NCBI GenBank assembly: GCA_964485815.1
Contig: CAZAJX010000039.1
Coordinates: 1-15,249, forward strand
Length of the DNA: 15,249 bases
Direction of reading: 5' to 3'
Source: SFLA01 sp964485815
Lineage (GTDB): Bacteria > Bacillota > Clostridia > Oscillospirales > CAG-382
This document shows, one piece after another, positions 6,871-12,974 of the stretch. The notes under the pieces are model-generated. The model saw only the letters and a list, made by a program, of their open reading frames with translations. It ran no database searches and was not told the origin of the DNA. The position numbers were made by a program, and so were the translations under genes. The stretch's first letter is position 1. Every line of letters starts with the position of its first letter.

Positions 6871-7482
6871 ATGAAGAAACAAAAGAAGATAATAATTATA
6901 GTGTTGGTGTCCACCATTGCCCTGCTTGCGGTGCTTTTTGGAATAATGGGAATATCATCTCTTCTCACTCCGAAGGTAAACACCGTTTCTCTTACGGGCA
7001 ATACGGAGGTTTCCCTTTGCCCTGCCGATTACGATGAGGATATCTTTTCGGACAAAGCGTACGCGCAAAAACAAAAAGATGTTTTCTTCACATATGACGG
7101 GGACGGGGAATATATAACGGCGGAAGGCTATTTTTCCGCAAATAAAGCGGGAAAACTGTTTTATAATTATTTTTATTGTGTTATCAACGGAGAATATACG
7201 GTTTATCCTAACTTTTTCTCGGAGGAATTCAAAGAAAACGCTGTCCTGCCCGAAAAGTTCACAATGCAAAAACTTTACGATATTTCCGTGAACTTAGAAA
7301 CCCGTCAGCCTTTTGAGGACGGTTATGTGGAAACCTATTCCGTCCGCTACCGTATAATGGATAATAACGGAACATTCCGCTCGGATCTTGAGAATAATAC
7401 GGTCATTCCCGTATACTACACGGTGTACGTTACCGATACTTCCGCATTAATTACGGGAATGTCGGTGCCCACAGTAAAATAG
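6871..7482 (+). CDS. Hypothetical membrane-anchored extracytoplasmic protein
   Basis: I do not recognise a family. The 203-residue product starts with a basic stretch (MKKQKK) and a single hydrophobic segment (about residues 7-33), which reads as an uncleaved signal anchor with the remainder outside the cell. The outer part is rich in aromatic residues and short beta-like strands (GEYITAEGYFSANKAGKLFYNYFYC, then YVETYSVRYRIMDNNG and IPVYYTVYVTD). It has two cysteines in the outer part. No separate ribosome binding site is seen apart from GGTGAT at the end of the hairpin repeat. The stop is 9 bases before the serine acetyltransferase start, so both are probably translated from one mRNA. Confidence 0.75.
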   Translation: MKKQKKIIIIVLVSTIALLAVLFGIMGISSLLTPKVNTVSLTGNTEVSLCPADYDEDIFSDKAYAQKQKDVFFTYDGDGEYITAEGYFSANKAGKLFYNYFYCVINGEYTVYPNFFSEEFKENAVLPEKFTMQKLYDISVNLETRQPFEDGYVETYSVRYRIMDNNGTFRSDLENNTVIPVYYTVYVTDTSALITGMSVPTVK

Positions 7483-7491
7483 GTGAATACT

Positions 7492-8151
7492 ATGCGCATT
7501 TTTATCGGCGATACCGATCTTACCGGTATATATAAAGACATAAAAGAGGAAATACGCCTCATCCGCGAGCGCGATCCTGCCGCATCCAGCGATGCGGAGG
7601 TACTGCTTCTCTATTCGGGACTTCACGCAGTTATGCTCCACCGCGTTGCTCACAAGCTTCATAAAAAAGGAAAAAAGCTTTCCGCCCGTGCGGTAAGCCA
7701 GCTTAACCGCGCCGTAACGGGAGTGGAGATCCACCCTGCGGCAAAAATAGGCAAGGGCGTGTTTATCGACCACGGAAGCGGCGTAGTTATCGGCGAAACC
7801 GCCGAGGTAGGGGATAACTGTACCATTTATCAGGGTGTTACTCTGGGCGGTACGGGTAAGCATACGGGCAAACGCCATCCTACACTGGGTAACAACGTAA
7901 TGGTAGGCGCAGGCGCAAAGGTGCTGGGTCCCTTCACGGTAGGGGATAATTCAAAAATAGCCGCAGGCGCGGTGGTGCTTCACGAAGTGCCGTCCAATTC
8001 AACTGCTGTCGGTGTGCCCGCAAGAAATATCACTTCGGAGAAAAAGCAAGGTTCCCAAGAGCTTGACCAGATACACATTCCCGATCCCATCGCAGGTGAA
8101 TTGGAATCTATCCGCAAACGCCTGGATGAGCTTGAGAAAAATAAAAAATAA
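7492..8151 (+). CDS. cysE: Serine O-acetyltransferase
   Basis: Transfers acetyl from acetyl-CoA to serine, the first step of cysteine synthesis in the cytoplasm. The C-terminal half is a left-handed beta helix of hexapeptide repeats (IGKGVFIDHGSGVVIGETAEVGD onward). H94 in DHGSGVVIGETA corresponds to the catalytic histidine of the family, with D93 beside it. GGTGKHTGKRHPTLGNNVMVG is the classic acetyl-CoA/serine-site segment. The product is short (219 residues from this start), like the EpsC/CysE forms of Clostridia, which lack the long N-terminal helical region of E. coli CysE. I chose ATG 7492 over GTG 7483 because AGGTGA (7481-7486) is placed 5 bases before 7492 and overlaps the GTG. No CysK gene is adjacent in this window. 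Confidence 0.93.
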   Translation: MRIFIGDTDLTGIYKDIKEEIRLIRERDPAASSDAEVLLLYSGLHAVMLHRVAHKLHKKGKKLSARAVSQLNRAVTGVEIHPAAKIGKGVFIDHGSGVVIGETAEVGDNCTIYQGVTLGGTGKHTGKRHPTLGNNVMVGAGAKVLGPFTVGDNSKIAAGAVVLHEVPSNSTAVGVPARNITSEKKQGSQELDQIHIPDPIAGELESIRKRLDELEKNKK

Positions 8152-8163
8152 ATCAAAAAACAC

Positions 8164-8192
8164 TTGACATTCCTGCCGTAAAGAGGTATAAT
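8164..8192 (+). promoter_or_regulatory. Promoter of tRNA-Arg
   Basis: Perfect TTGACA (8164-8169) and TATAAT (8187-8192) with a 17-bp spacer, ending 15 bases before the tRNA. It begins 12 bases after the cysE stop. Confidence 0.9.
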
Positions 8193-8207
8193 TGCAAATG
8201 CTGATTT

Positions 8208-8284
8208 GCGCCATTAGCTCAGCTGGATAGAGTGTTTGGCTACGAACCAAAAGGTCAGGGGTTCGAATCCCTTATGGCGTGCCA
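8208..8284 (+). tRNA. tRNA-Arg (anticodon ACG)
   Basis: A 77-nt cloverleaf. The acceptor arms GCGCCAT and ATGGCGT pair (with a G-T at the end), the anticodon stem TTTGG/CCAAA encloses loop CTACGAA (anticodon ACG), the T loop is TTCGAAT, and CCA is encoded at 8282-8284. The A at position 34 would be edited to inosine, allowing CGT/CGC/CGA reading. Its 3' end is partly duplicated 157 bp downstream. Confidence 0.96.
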
Positions 8285-8323
8285 AAATAACGGATACCGC
8301 TTTTGCGGTGTCCGTTATTTTTT
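8285..8323 (+). terminator. Terminator 1 of the tRNA-Arg locus
   Basis: A 16-base arm (8285-8300) pairs with 8305-8320 around loop TTTT with one T-G pair, followed by more Ts. It abuts the encoded CCA directly. Confidence 0.9.
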
Positions 8324-8338
8324 GTTTCGCGAACAAAG

Positions 8339-8351
8339 AAGGGATTCGAAC
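8339..8351 (-). repeat. Antisense copy of the tRNA-Arg T-arm
   Basis: AAGGGATTCGAAC is the exact reverse complement of tRNA-Arg positions 8261-8273 (T loop and 3' side of the T stem). It is therefore also inverted relative to the sense copy at 8419-8442, enclosing the hairpins between them. Confidence 0.85.
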
Positions 8352-8396
8352 GGGTTGGTGTTGAATGACAGCCCGGTGGGCTGTCAGACCCAACCC
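8352..8396 (+). repeat. Nested hairpin between tRNA-Arg copies
   Basis: The outer stem GGGTTGG (8352-8358) pairs with CCAACCC (8390-8396). The inner stem TGACAGCCC (8366-8374) pairs with GGGCTGTCA (8378-8386) around GGT. The internal loop is asymmetric, 7 bases on the left and 3 on the right, much like the 6 and 2 at the tRNA-Trp locus. Confidence 0.8.
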
Positions 8397-8418
8397 TGAC
8401 CGAGCCCGCAGGCGAGAA

Positions 8419-8442
8419 TTCGAATCCCTTATGGCGTGCCAA
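8419..8442 (+). repeat. Partial duplicate of the tRNA-Arg 3' end
   Basis: These 24 bases are identical to 8262-8285, running from the T loop through the acceptor arm, discriminator G and CCA. Upstream sequence does not restore a tRNA, so this is a 3' fragment, as left at the far junction when an element inserts into a tRNA and restores it. Confidence 0.9.
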
Positions 8443-8480
8443 CAAAAAACCAAGTCAAATTGACTTGGGTTTTTGTGTTT
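8442..8480 (+). terminator. Terminator 2 of the tRNA-Arg locus
   Basis: CCAAGTCA (8450-8457) pairs with TGACTTGG (8461-8468); flanking A and T runs extend the stem and give a T tail. It directly follows the CCA of the tRNA fragment, as an original tRNA terminator would. Confidence 0.8.
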
Positions 8481-8606
8481 GTGTCCGCAACACGGAGTGT
8501 GAGGACACAACATCGTTTTGCGGCTATGCCGCAAACATCGTTTGACCTTCGGGTCAACTTCATTCCGCCGATAGGCGGACACAAAACGAAGTTGTGCTTC
8601 GCACAA
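8478..8606 (+). repeat. Compact cluster of hairpins bounded by an 11-bp inverted repeat
   Basis: TTTGTGTCCGC (8478-8488) is perfectly inverted at 8575-8585. Inside are hairpins at 8517-8535 (TTTGCGGC, loop TAT) and 8542-8557 (TTGACC, loop TTCG), each preceded by AACATCGTTT. Competing hairpins exist at 8479-8510 and 8564-8579. A further hairpin, TTGTGC/GCACAA, lies at 8592-8606. There is no coding sign. It may be a structured RNA or a small palindromic element. Confidence 0.65.
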
Positions 8607-8620
8607 AAGTATGTTATAAT
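8592..8620 (+). promoter_or_regulatory. Probable promoter of the HExxH protein gene
   Basis: TTGTGC (8592-8597) and TATAAT (8615-8620) have 17-bp spacing. The weak -35 forms one arm of the last hairpin in the cluster. The ribosome binding site AAGGCGGTGAT (8628-8638) precedes ATG 8642. Confidence 0.6.
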
Positions 8621-8641
8621 TAATTCGAAGGCGGTGATGGT

Positions 8642-9103
8642 ATGAACCTATGGCAAAAATTCGAGCTAAAGCGCAATACGGCTGTGACAAGTGGCGGAAT
8701 ATATTTTCATTATCAAAAGGGAATAGATCCTGATTTGAAGCAAAAATATATTTCCTTTGCAAAATGGCTCAGAGCAAACTATGCTTTTCCCGTACGCCTT
8801 AACGTATATATTTTGAATTGCGAGCAGGTTCGGCTTCGCAGCGGACAAATGGCATACGGCAGTTTTCGCTGGTATTCAGCTCGCACGCCGAATATTCGTG
8901 TTCCATCGGCTATTGAACCCGAATTGTTGCACGAATATACTCAAGACGAAATTTACGAACAGATATTATCCTCCCTTGTCCACGAATTGACTCACTATTA
9001 TCAATGGGTTTTGGATTTGGAGCAAAGCGATGCCATCAGCGAGCGTCAGGCAAATTATTACAGATACCGTATTATCGATCTTTTTAACGGAGTTACCTTA
9101 TAA
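8642..9103 (+). CDS. SprT-like / HExxH-type putative metalloprotease
   Basis: Protein of 153 residues with a clear zinc-protease signature, HELTH at 114-118 (SLVHELTHYYQW), and a possible third ligand E134 in ISERQANYYRYRI downstream. The rest, including a stretch of short strands (FPVRLNVYIL, AYGSFRWYS), is compatible with SprT-like minimal metalloprotease folds. No signal peptide or membrane segment is seen, so it is likely cytoplasmic. SprT-like proteins in other organisms cleave DNA-protein crosslinks, but this assignment rests on the HExxH motif and general shape only. It is a single-gene unit with its own promoter and terminator, lying just beyond the tRNA-Arg repeat structures, so it could be a passenger gene. 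Confidence 0.7.
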   Translation: MNLWQKFELKRNTAVTSGGIYFHYQKGIDPDLKQKYISFAKWLRANYAFPVRLNVYILNCEQVRLRSGQMAYGSFRWYSARTPNIRVPSAIEPELLHEYTQDEIYEQILSSLVHELTHYYQWVLDLEQSDAISERQANYYRYRIIDLFNGVTL

Positions 9104-9124
9104 AACACACTTGCTCTGCATCGG

Positions 9125-9151
9125 AAAGACTGTTTTTTTACAGTCTTTTTT
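9125..9151 (+). terminator. Intrinsic terminator after the HExxH gene
   Basis: AAAGACTGT (9125-9133) pairs with ACAGTCTTT (9140-9148) and is followed by Ts. Confidence 0.85.
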
Positions 9152-9152
9152 G

Positions 9153-9181
9153 TTGAATAATGTTTTTTTATGTGCTATAAT
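9153..9181 (+). promoter_or_regulatory. Promoter of the transporter operon
   Basis: TTGAAT (9153-9158) and TATAAT (9176-9181) are 17 bp apart with a TGC extension before the -10. It starts immediately after the previous terminator and 62 bases before ATG 9215. Confidence 0.75.
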
Positions 9182-9214
9182 GTTTTATCTTGAAATAATA
9201 TCGGGTATTGAAAA

Positions 9215-10102
9215 ATGAATTATACAGTAAAAAAGATATTATCCATTCTTATTCTTTTATTCGGCGCTTTTGTGTGGGGCGTTGCCTTCGTTGCCCAGCG
9301 GCAGGGAAGCATTATAGGTCCCTTCACCTTGCTTTCCGCCCGTTCTTTGTTAGGCGGCGTGGCGTTACTTCCCGTTATCGGTATGCAATCTCTTTTCGGC
9401 ACAAAGAAAAAGACCACCGCAGTTACCAAAACTCTTTGGAAGGGCGGAATTCTGTGCGGTATCGCTTTGGCAGTCGCCAGCGCATTACAGCAGATCGGTA
9501 TTGCGGATACGTCTGCGGGCAAGGCGGGATTTATTACCGCTTTGTACATAGTTATTGTTCCCATTATCGGAATTTTCTTTAAACGAAAAGCATCATTCCC
9601 CGTGTGGATAGGAGTAGCTATCGCCACCGCAGGAATGTATTTCCTTTGCGTTGAAGGTGGATTTTCCGTTTCAAAGGGAGATTATCTCTTGCTCGGCTGT
9701 GCTTTGTGCTTTTCTATTCAGATAATGCTTGTGGATCATTTCGCGCCCAAGGTGGACGGAGTAAAGCTTGCCTGTATCCAGTTCCTTACCTGCGGTGTTG
9801 TCAGCCTCGTTCCCGCACTTATATTTGAGCATCCGACGATAGCAGTGCTTCAGAGCGCGTGGATGCCTATTCTGTATCTTGGACTCGTTTCATCTGCCGT
9901 GGGATACACTTTGCAAATCATAGGGCAAAAGAACGTGCCTCCCGCACTTGCATCTTTGATAATGAGCCTTGAATCGGTATTTGCCGTTCTTTCGGGCTGG
10001 ATCATCTTAGACGAATCCCTTTCCGGACGTGAAATGTTCGGCTGTGCTTTAATGTTTGTTGCAATAATCCTTGCGCAAATCAACCCCAAAAAGGAGAAGT
10101 AA
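9215..10102 (+). CDS. DMT-superfamily transporter (EamA family)
   Basis: Integral membrane protein of 295 residues with about ten hydrophobic segments in two EamA repeats (roughly residues 8-137 and 153-290). The first repeat opens with LLFGAFVWGVAFVAQRQG, and the second ends LESVFAVLSGWIILDESLSGREMFGCALMFVAIILAQ, the characteristic ESVFA...G...DE signature of the family. Members export or import small metabolites such as amino acids; the substrate here is unknown. The ribosome binding site is weak. The stop lies one base before the next ATG and the downstream ribosome binding site is inside this gene, so it is likely the first gene of a three-gene operon. Confidence 0.92.
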   Translation: MNYTVKKILSILILLFGAFVWGVAFVAQRQGSIIGPFTLLSARSLLGGVALLPVIGMQSLFGTKKKTTAVTKTLWKGGILCGIALAVASALQQIGIADTSAGKAGFITALYIVIVPIIGIFFKRKASFPVWIGVAIATAGMYFLCVEGGFSVSKGDYLLLGCALCFSIQIMLVDHFAPKVDGVKLACIQFLTCGVVSLVPALIFEHPTIAVLQSAWMPILYLGLVSSAVGYTLQIIGQKNVPPALASLIMSLESVFAVLSGWIILDESLSGREMFGCALMFVAIILAQINPKKEK

Positions 10103-10103
10103 T

Positions 10104-10886
10104 ATGTTCAGCTTGCCTCATCTCACCTGGCTTGCAGTATGCGTACCGTTTATAATCGTTTCCACCGTCCTGCTCAGAAAGTATAATCCTCCTTTTAAAA
10201 AGGTTATGTCCTGGGCGTGCATTGCGGTTGTTATTGCGGAATTGGTAAAGACCTTTTCTGTGATGGAACTCGTTCCTTCGGCAGACGGATCCCACTACTA
10301 TATGTTTATGGAAACCAACAATCTGCCTCTTCACCTTTGCTCTATACAGATAATCTTTATCTTCTATTGCCGCTTTGCCAAGGACAGCAAGGCAAAGGAA
10401 ATCCTGTACGCATTTATGTATCCTACCTGTGCTATCGGCGCATTGATAGCGCTTATGCTTCCTTCTATCTTTACCGGCGGCGTTACTTTTACGAAAGCGT
10501 TCCTCACCGCCCAGCCTTATGAATATTTCCTTTATCACTCCGTGCTCGTGATTCTCGGTTTTCACATTTATCACAGCAAAAAAGATGTGCTACGCCCCAA
10601 GCATTATTTCACTTCCTTGGGCTGTCTGGGCGCGTTGGCGTTCATTTCTCTCTATCTCAATTCAATGTTTGCCAATCCCATATATGAAAACGGCAAGCTC
10701 ATAAGCGTAGAGCGTACTCCCAATTTCTTCTTTACCTACAGATTCGTTATAGACCTTAAGTTTACGGAGATCTGGCAGTGGTACCTTTACCTCGCCGCTA
10801 TCTTCGCAGTTGCCTGCGTGCTTTTGGCACTGTTCTATATCCCCGTTTTCGTAAGATATTTCAAAGAGAAAAAGCAAAGTAATTAA
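10104..10886 (+). CDS. YwaF-family (TMEM164-like) integral membrane protein
   Basis: Membrane protein of 260 residues with about six to seven hydrophobic segments. NNLPLHLCSIQII matches the PLHLC signature of the YwaF/TIGR02206 family, and a YHSVLVILGFHIYH segment follows as expected. The biochemical role of the bacterial family is not established. I chose ATG 10104, one base after the upstream stop, because AAGGAG (10091-10096) is placed 7 bases before it; an in-frame upstream start at 10071 would overlap the transporter by 32 bases and has no ribosome binding site. Coupled translation with the flanking transporters is likely. Confidence 0.88.
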   Translation: MFSLPHLTWLAVCVPFIIVSTVLLRKYNPPFKKVMSWACIAVVIAELVKTFSVMELVPSADGSHYYMFMETNNLPLHLCSIQIIFIFYCRFAKDSKAKEILYAFMYPTCAIGALIALMLPSIFTGGVTFTKAFLTAQPYEYFLYHSVLVILGFHIYHSKKDVLRPKHYFTSLGCLGALAFISLYLNSMFANPIYENGKLISVERTPNFFFTYRFVIDLKFTEIWQWYLYLAAIFAVACVLLALFYIPVFVRYFKEKKQSN

Positions 10887-10900
10887 GGATATTTTTAGAT

Positions 10901-12127
10901 ATGCAAAAGAAAAAGTTTTCGCCTGCGGTGTGGCTTTGCGCGCTGCTGTCGCTTTTGTATTTCACCAGCTATATCACCCGTCTTAATTTTTCGGCATCTA
11001 TCGCCGAAATGGTCGATGTAGGCGTATTTTCAAAGCCCGAAGCAGGTATCATCGGAACAGCGCTGTTTTTCACATACGGCTTCGGTCAGATAATCAGCGG
11101 TATATTAAGCGATAAATTCGATCCCGGTAAAATAGTCGCCGTGGGATTGGTGCTTACGGCGCTGTGTAACCTGTTTTTCGCCTTCTCAGGCAGTCTGCCC
11201 GTTATGGTCGCGCTGTGGGGCGTTAACGGCTTTGCACAGGCACTTTTTTGGCCGCCTATCGTTCGTATACTTTCTTATTATTTCGACGATTCGGGCTACG
11301 CCAAGGGCAATCTGGCGGTATCCTACGCCTGTCACTGTGCAACAATACTTATATATCTTATCGTGCCTTTCGGAATAAAGGTGGCAGATTGGCGTTTTTC
11401 CTTTTTCTTCGGTGCGACCCTTGCTGCTGCGGTGCTTGCCGTGTGGTGCGCGTGTTATTGGCGTCTTATTTCCAAAATGAAAAAAGCTGCGCAGCGGGAA
11501 GGGGAGATATCTCCTTCAAAGTCCTCGCCTCTTTTCAAAACTCTTGCCTCATCCGGCGTGTTATTGATCCTCGTTGCAATCGCCTTGCAGGGCTATCTCA
11601 AGGACGGCATACAGGCGTGGCTTCCCACCTTCTTTACCGAGGTTTTCGGCTTGGATGCCACCCGGGCAATACTCATAAACATCTTGGTACCGGTGTCAAG
11701 TATAATCTTTGTTTCTCTGGCGACCTTCCTTTTCAGAAAGGTGTTTCATAACGAAACCGCCGAATCCTTGTTTCTGTTCGGCGCAACCGTTGTTTTCGCC
11801 CTGCTTATCGCCGTGTTTTACACCGAATCCACGGTGGTTACGCTGGTGCTGGCTTCGCTGATCACAGGCTGTATGCACGGAATAAATACAATGTTTATCA
11901 GCTTTTTACCCCGCAGATTTGAGCGTATCGGAAAAGCCGCAACCGTTGGTGGCATCTGTAATGCTTTCGTGTACGTCGGAAGCGCCGCTTCGTCATACGG
12001 TATAGCCCTTATCGCTACCAACGTTGGCTGGTTTGCCACCCTCGTTTCTTGGGGAATTATTGCTTTTGCGGGAATTATCGTGTGTATAATCGCCTTACCG
12101 CGGTGGAAAAAGTATATCAAATCCTGA
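10901..12127 (+). CDS. MFS transporter, organophosphate:phosphate antiporter-like
   Basis: Twelve-segment major facilitator of 408 residues. The N-terminal half has the loop SDKFDPGKIV (near residue 70) and the segment VNGFAQALFWPPIVRILSYYF, which resembles the OPA (GlpT/UhpT-like) signature of an NG..Q...WPP helix. A hydrophilic central loop (about 193-218, KMKKAAQREGEISPSKSS) separates the two halves. The substrate is not predictable; OPA proteins exchange phosphorylated metabolites for phosphate. It follows the YwaF-like gene by 14 bases with a distant AAGGAT, and is probably the last gene of the operon. No clear terminator is seen before the tRNA promoter. Confidence 0.88.
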   Translation: MQKKKFSPAVWLCALLSLLYFTSYITRLNFSASIAEMVDVGVFSKPEAGIIGTALFFTYGFGQIISGILSDKFDPGKIVAVGLVLTALCNLFFAFSGSLPVMVALWGVNGFAQALFWPPIVRILSYYFDDSGYAKGNLAVSYACHCATILIYLIVPFGIKVADWRFSFFFGATLAAAVLAVWCACYWRLISKMKKAAQREGEISPSKSSPLFKTLASSGVLLILVAIALQGYLKDGIQAWLPTFFTEVFGLDATRAILINILVPVSSIIFVSLATFLFRKVFHNETAESLFLFGATVVFALLIAVFYTESTVVTLVLASLITGCMHGINTMFISFLPRRFERIGKAATVGGICNAFVYVGSAASSYGIALIATNVGWFATLVSWGIIAFAGIIVCIIALPRWKKYIKS

Positions 12128-12147
12128 ATTAAAATAGCAATTTTGTA

Positions 12148-12176
12148 TTGACAAAACGCACTTATTGTGATATTCT
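12148..12176 (+). promoter_or_regulatory. Promoter of the tRNA-Asp/tRNA-Trp pair
   Basis: TTGACA (12148-12153) and TATTCT (12171-12176) with 17-bp spacing, ending 29 bases before tRNA-Asp. Confidence 0.75.
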
Positions 12177-12205
12177 TATGAAGTCGGTTTTGCCGATACA
12201 AATGT

Positions 12206-12282
12206 GGTCCGGTAGTTCAGTTGGTTAGAACGCCAGCCTGTCACGCTGGAGGTCGTGGGTTCGAGCCCCATCCGGATCGCCA
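12206..12282 (+). tRNA. tRNA-Asp (anticodon GTC)
   Basis: A 77-nt cloverleaf: acceptor arms GGTCCGG/CCGGATC, anticodon stem CCAGC/GCTGG around CTGTCAC (anticodon GTC), T loop TTCGAGC, and encoded CCA at 12280-12282. Confidence 0.97.
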
Positions 12283-12289
12283 TTTTTAT

Positions 12290-12365
12290 AGGGGTATAGC
12301 TCAGTTGGTAGAGTCGCGGTCTCCAAAACCGTTGGTCGTGGGTTCAAGTCCTACTGCCCCTGCCA
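12290..12365 (+). tRNA. tRNA-Trp (anticodon CCA)
   Basis: A 76-nt cloverleaf: acceptor arms AGGGGTA/TGCCCCT, anticodon loop CTCCAAA (anticodon CCA), T loop TTCAAGT, and encoded CCA at 12363-12365. Seven bases after tRNA-Asp, so the two are processed from one transcript. Its 3' end is duplicated 209 bp downstream. Confidence 0.96.
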
Positions 12366-12405
12366 AAATTAAAGGAGAGGATTTTTCCTCTCCTTTAATT
12401 TTTTT
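12366..12405 (+). terminator. Terminator 1 of the tRNA-Trp locus
   Basis: A 16-base arm (12366-12381) pairs with 12386-12401 around loop TTTT, ending in a run of Ts. It abuts the encoded CCA, as at tRNA-Arg. Confidence 0.92.
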
Positions 12406-12415
12406 GTGCGGGAAG

Positions 12416-12428
12416 GTGGGACTTGAAC
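12416..12428 (-). repeat. Antisense near-copy of the tRNA-Trp T-arm
   Basis: GTGGGACTTGAAC matches the reverse complement of the tRNA-Trp T-arm (GTAGGACTTGAAC) in 12 of 13 positions. It occupies the same place as the antisense T-arm at the tRNA-Arg locus. Confidence 0.75.
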
Positions 12429-12442
12429 ACCAAGGGGGCTCA

Positions 12443-12556
12443 CGCCGTAAAGCAAAACAGTACGGGTTACTGTTTTGTAGGCGGGAGGTGCGCAGACGGG
12501 TACTGAAAGCGTATGCTTTCGGTCGTCAAGCAGTGCGGATTCATATATGAATCCGC
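12443..12556 (+). repeat. Three successive hairpins between tRNA-Trp copies
   Basis: First, CGCC (12443-12446) with GGCG (12480-12483) encloses CAAAACAGT (12453-12461) paired with ACTGTTTTG (12469-12477). Second, CTGAAAGC (12503-12510) pairs with GCTTTCGG (12515-12522). Third, 12535-12556 is a perfect 22-bp palindrome that abuts the tRNA fragment. No coding evidence. Confidence 0.8.
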
Positions 12557-12574
12557 GTCCTACTGCCCCTGCCA
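12557..12574 (+). repeat. Partial duplicate of the tRNA-Trp 3' end
   Basis: GTCCTACTGCCCCTGCCA is identical to tRNA-Trp 12348-12365, from the end of the T loop through CCA. The rest of a tRNA is absent upstream. Confidence 0.9.
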
Positions 12575-12579
12575 TGCAG

Positions 12580-12615
12580 AAAACCCGCATGAATCCTTGA
12601 TTCTTGCGGGTTTTT
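12580..12615 (+). terminator. Terminator 2 of the tRNA-Trp locus
   Basis: AAAACCCGCA (12580-12589) pairs with TGCGGGTTTT (12605-12614), with GAATC/GATTC continuing the stem around loop CTT. It follows the tRNA fragment by five bases, matching the layout after the tRNA-Arg fragment. Confidence 0.85.
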
Positions 12616-12759
12616 GCTTTTTTATTTTCCGCGATCCACGGTCCACTAAATCTCACTTTGATGCTCAAATTAGGCATCAATCTTCCATCTGTTCCGCTCT
12701 GTTTCCAACGTTTCCGTTTACTACATCATCAAAAGAGCATCAAATCAACGTTGGCGATA
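12616..12759 (+). other. Non-coding spacer with an interleaved inverted repeat
   Basis: No gene is seen. TTTGATGCTC (12657-12666) is perfectly inverted at 12735-12744, and CCAACGTT (12705-12712) at 12747-12754. The pairs interleave rather than nest, so if both form they would make a pseudoknot-like fold. Chance is a serious alternative. Confidence 0.4.
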
Positions 12760-12788
12760 TTGTGTTTTACGCGAATATATGATATAAT
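12760..12788 (+). promoter_or_regulatory. Probable promoter of the GNAT remnant
   Basis: TTGTGT (12760-12765) and TATAAT (12783-12788) with 17-bp spacing, followed by a GGAGGTG ribosome binding site (12813-12819) before ATG 12825. Confidence 0.55.
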
Positions 12789-12824
12789 ATTTTGTCTTTA
12801 GGCTGATGATATGGAGGTGCTACA

Positions 12825-12974
12825 ATGCTTATACGATGGGTAACCACTAAAGACAAATGTGCTTGGCAACAGCTTGCAGGTACAGTCGCAGAGCTTTTTG
12901 ATAGTCCCAATATGCCCTTTGAACAAAGTTTTTTGTCGTATATGGATTCTAAAATAGCGAAGCACGAAGCATGA
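12825..12974 (+). pseudogene. N-terminal remnant of a GNAT acetyltransferase
   Basis: The 49-residue frame opens MLIRWVTTKDKCAWQQLAG and continues FDSPNMPFEQSFLSYMDSKIAKHEA before TGA. It resembles the first helices of a clostridial GNAT acetyltransferase type whose N-terminus reads IRW...D..AW..L and ...SKIAKYEA; the acetyl-CoA binding core is missing. It keeps a strong ribosome binding site and a promoter, so a short peptide could still be made. The break sits right where the restriction-like remnant begins, suggesting a deletion joined two genes. Recognition is from memory of the family. Confidence 0.6.

Noticed and set aside
7483..7491. GTG 7483 as the start of the serine acetyltransferase
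   Set aside because: The GTG lies inside the AGGTGA ribosome binding site that serves ATG 7492 and has no site of its own upstream.
8214..8762. Minus-strand frame across tRNA-Arg and its repeats
   Set aside because: It translates antisense tRNA (phrases such as RHKGFEPLTFW and IRDSNSR are classic spurious tRNA products).
12221..12550. Plus-strand frame across tRNA-Asp and tRNA-Trp
   Set aside because: It translates tRNA genes (AQLVESRSPKPLVVGSSPTAP is a typical artefact) and runs through hairpins.
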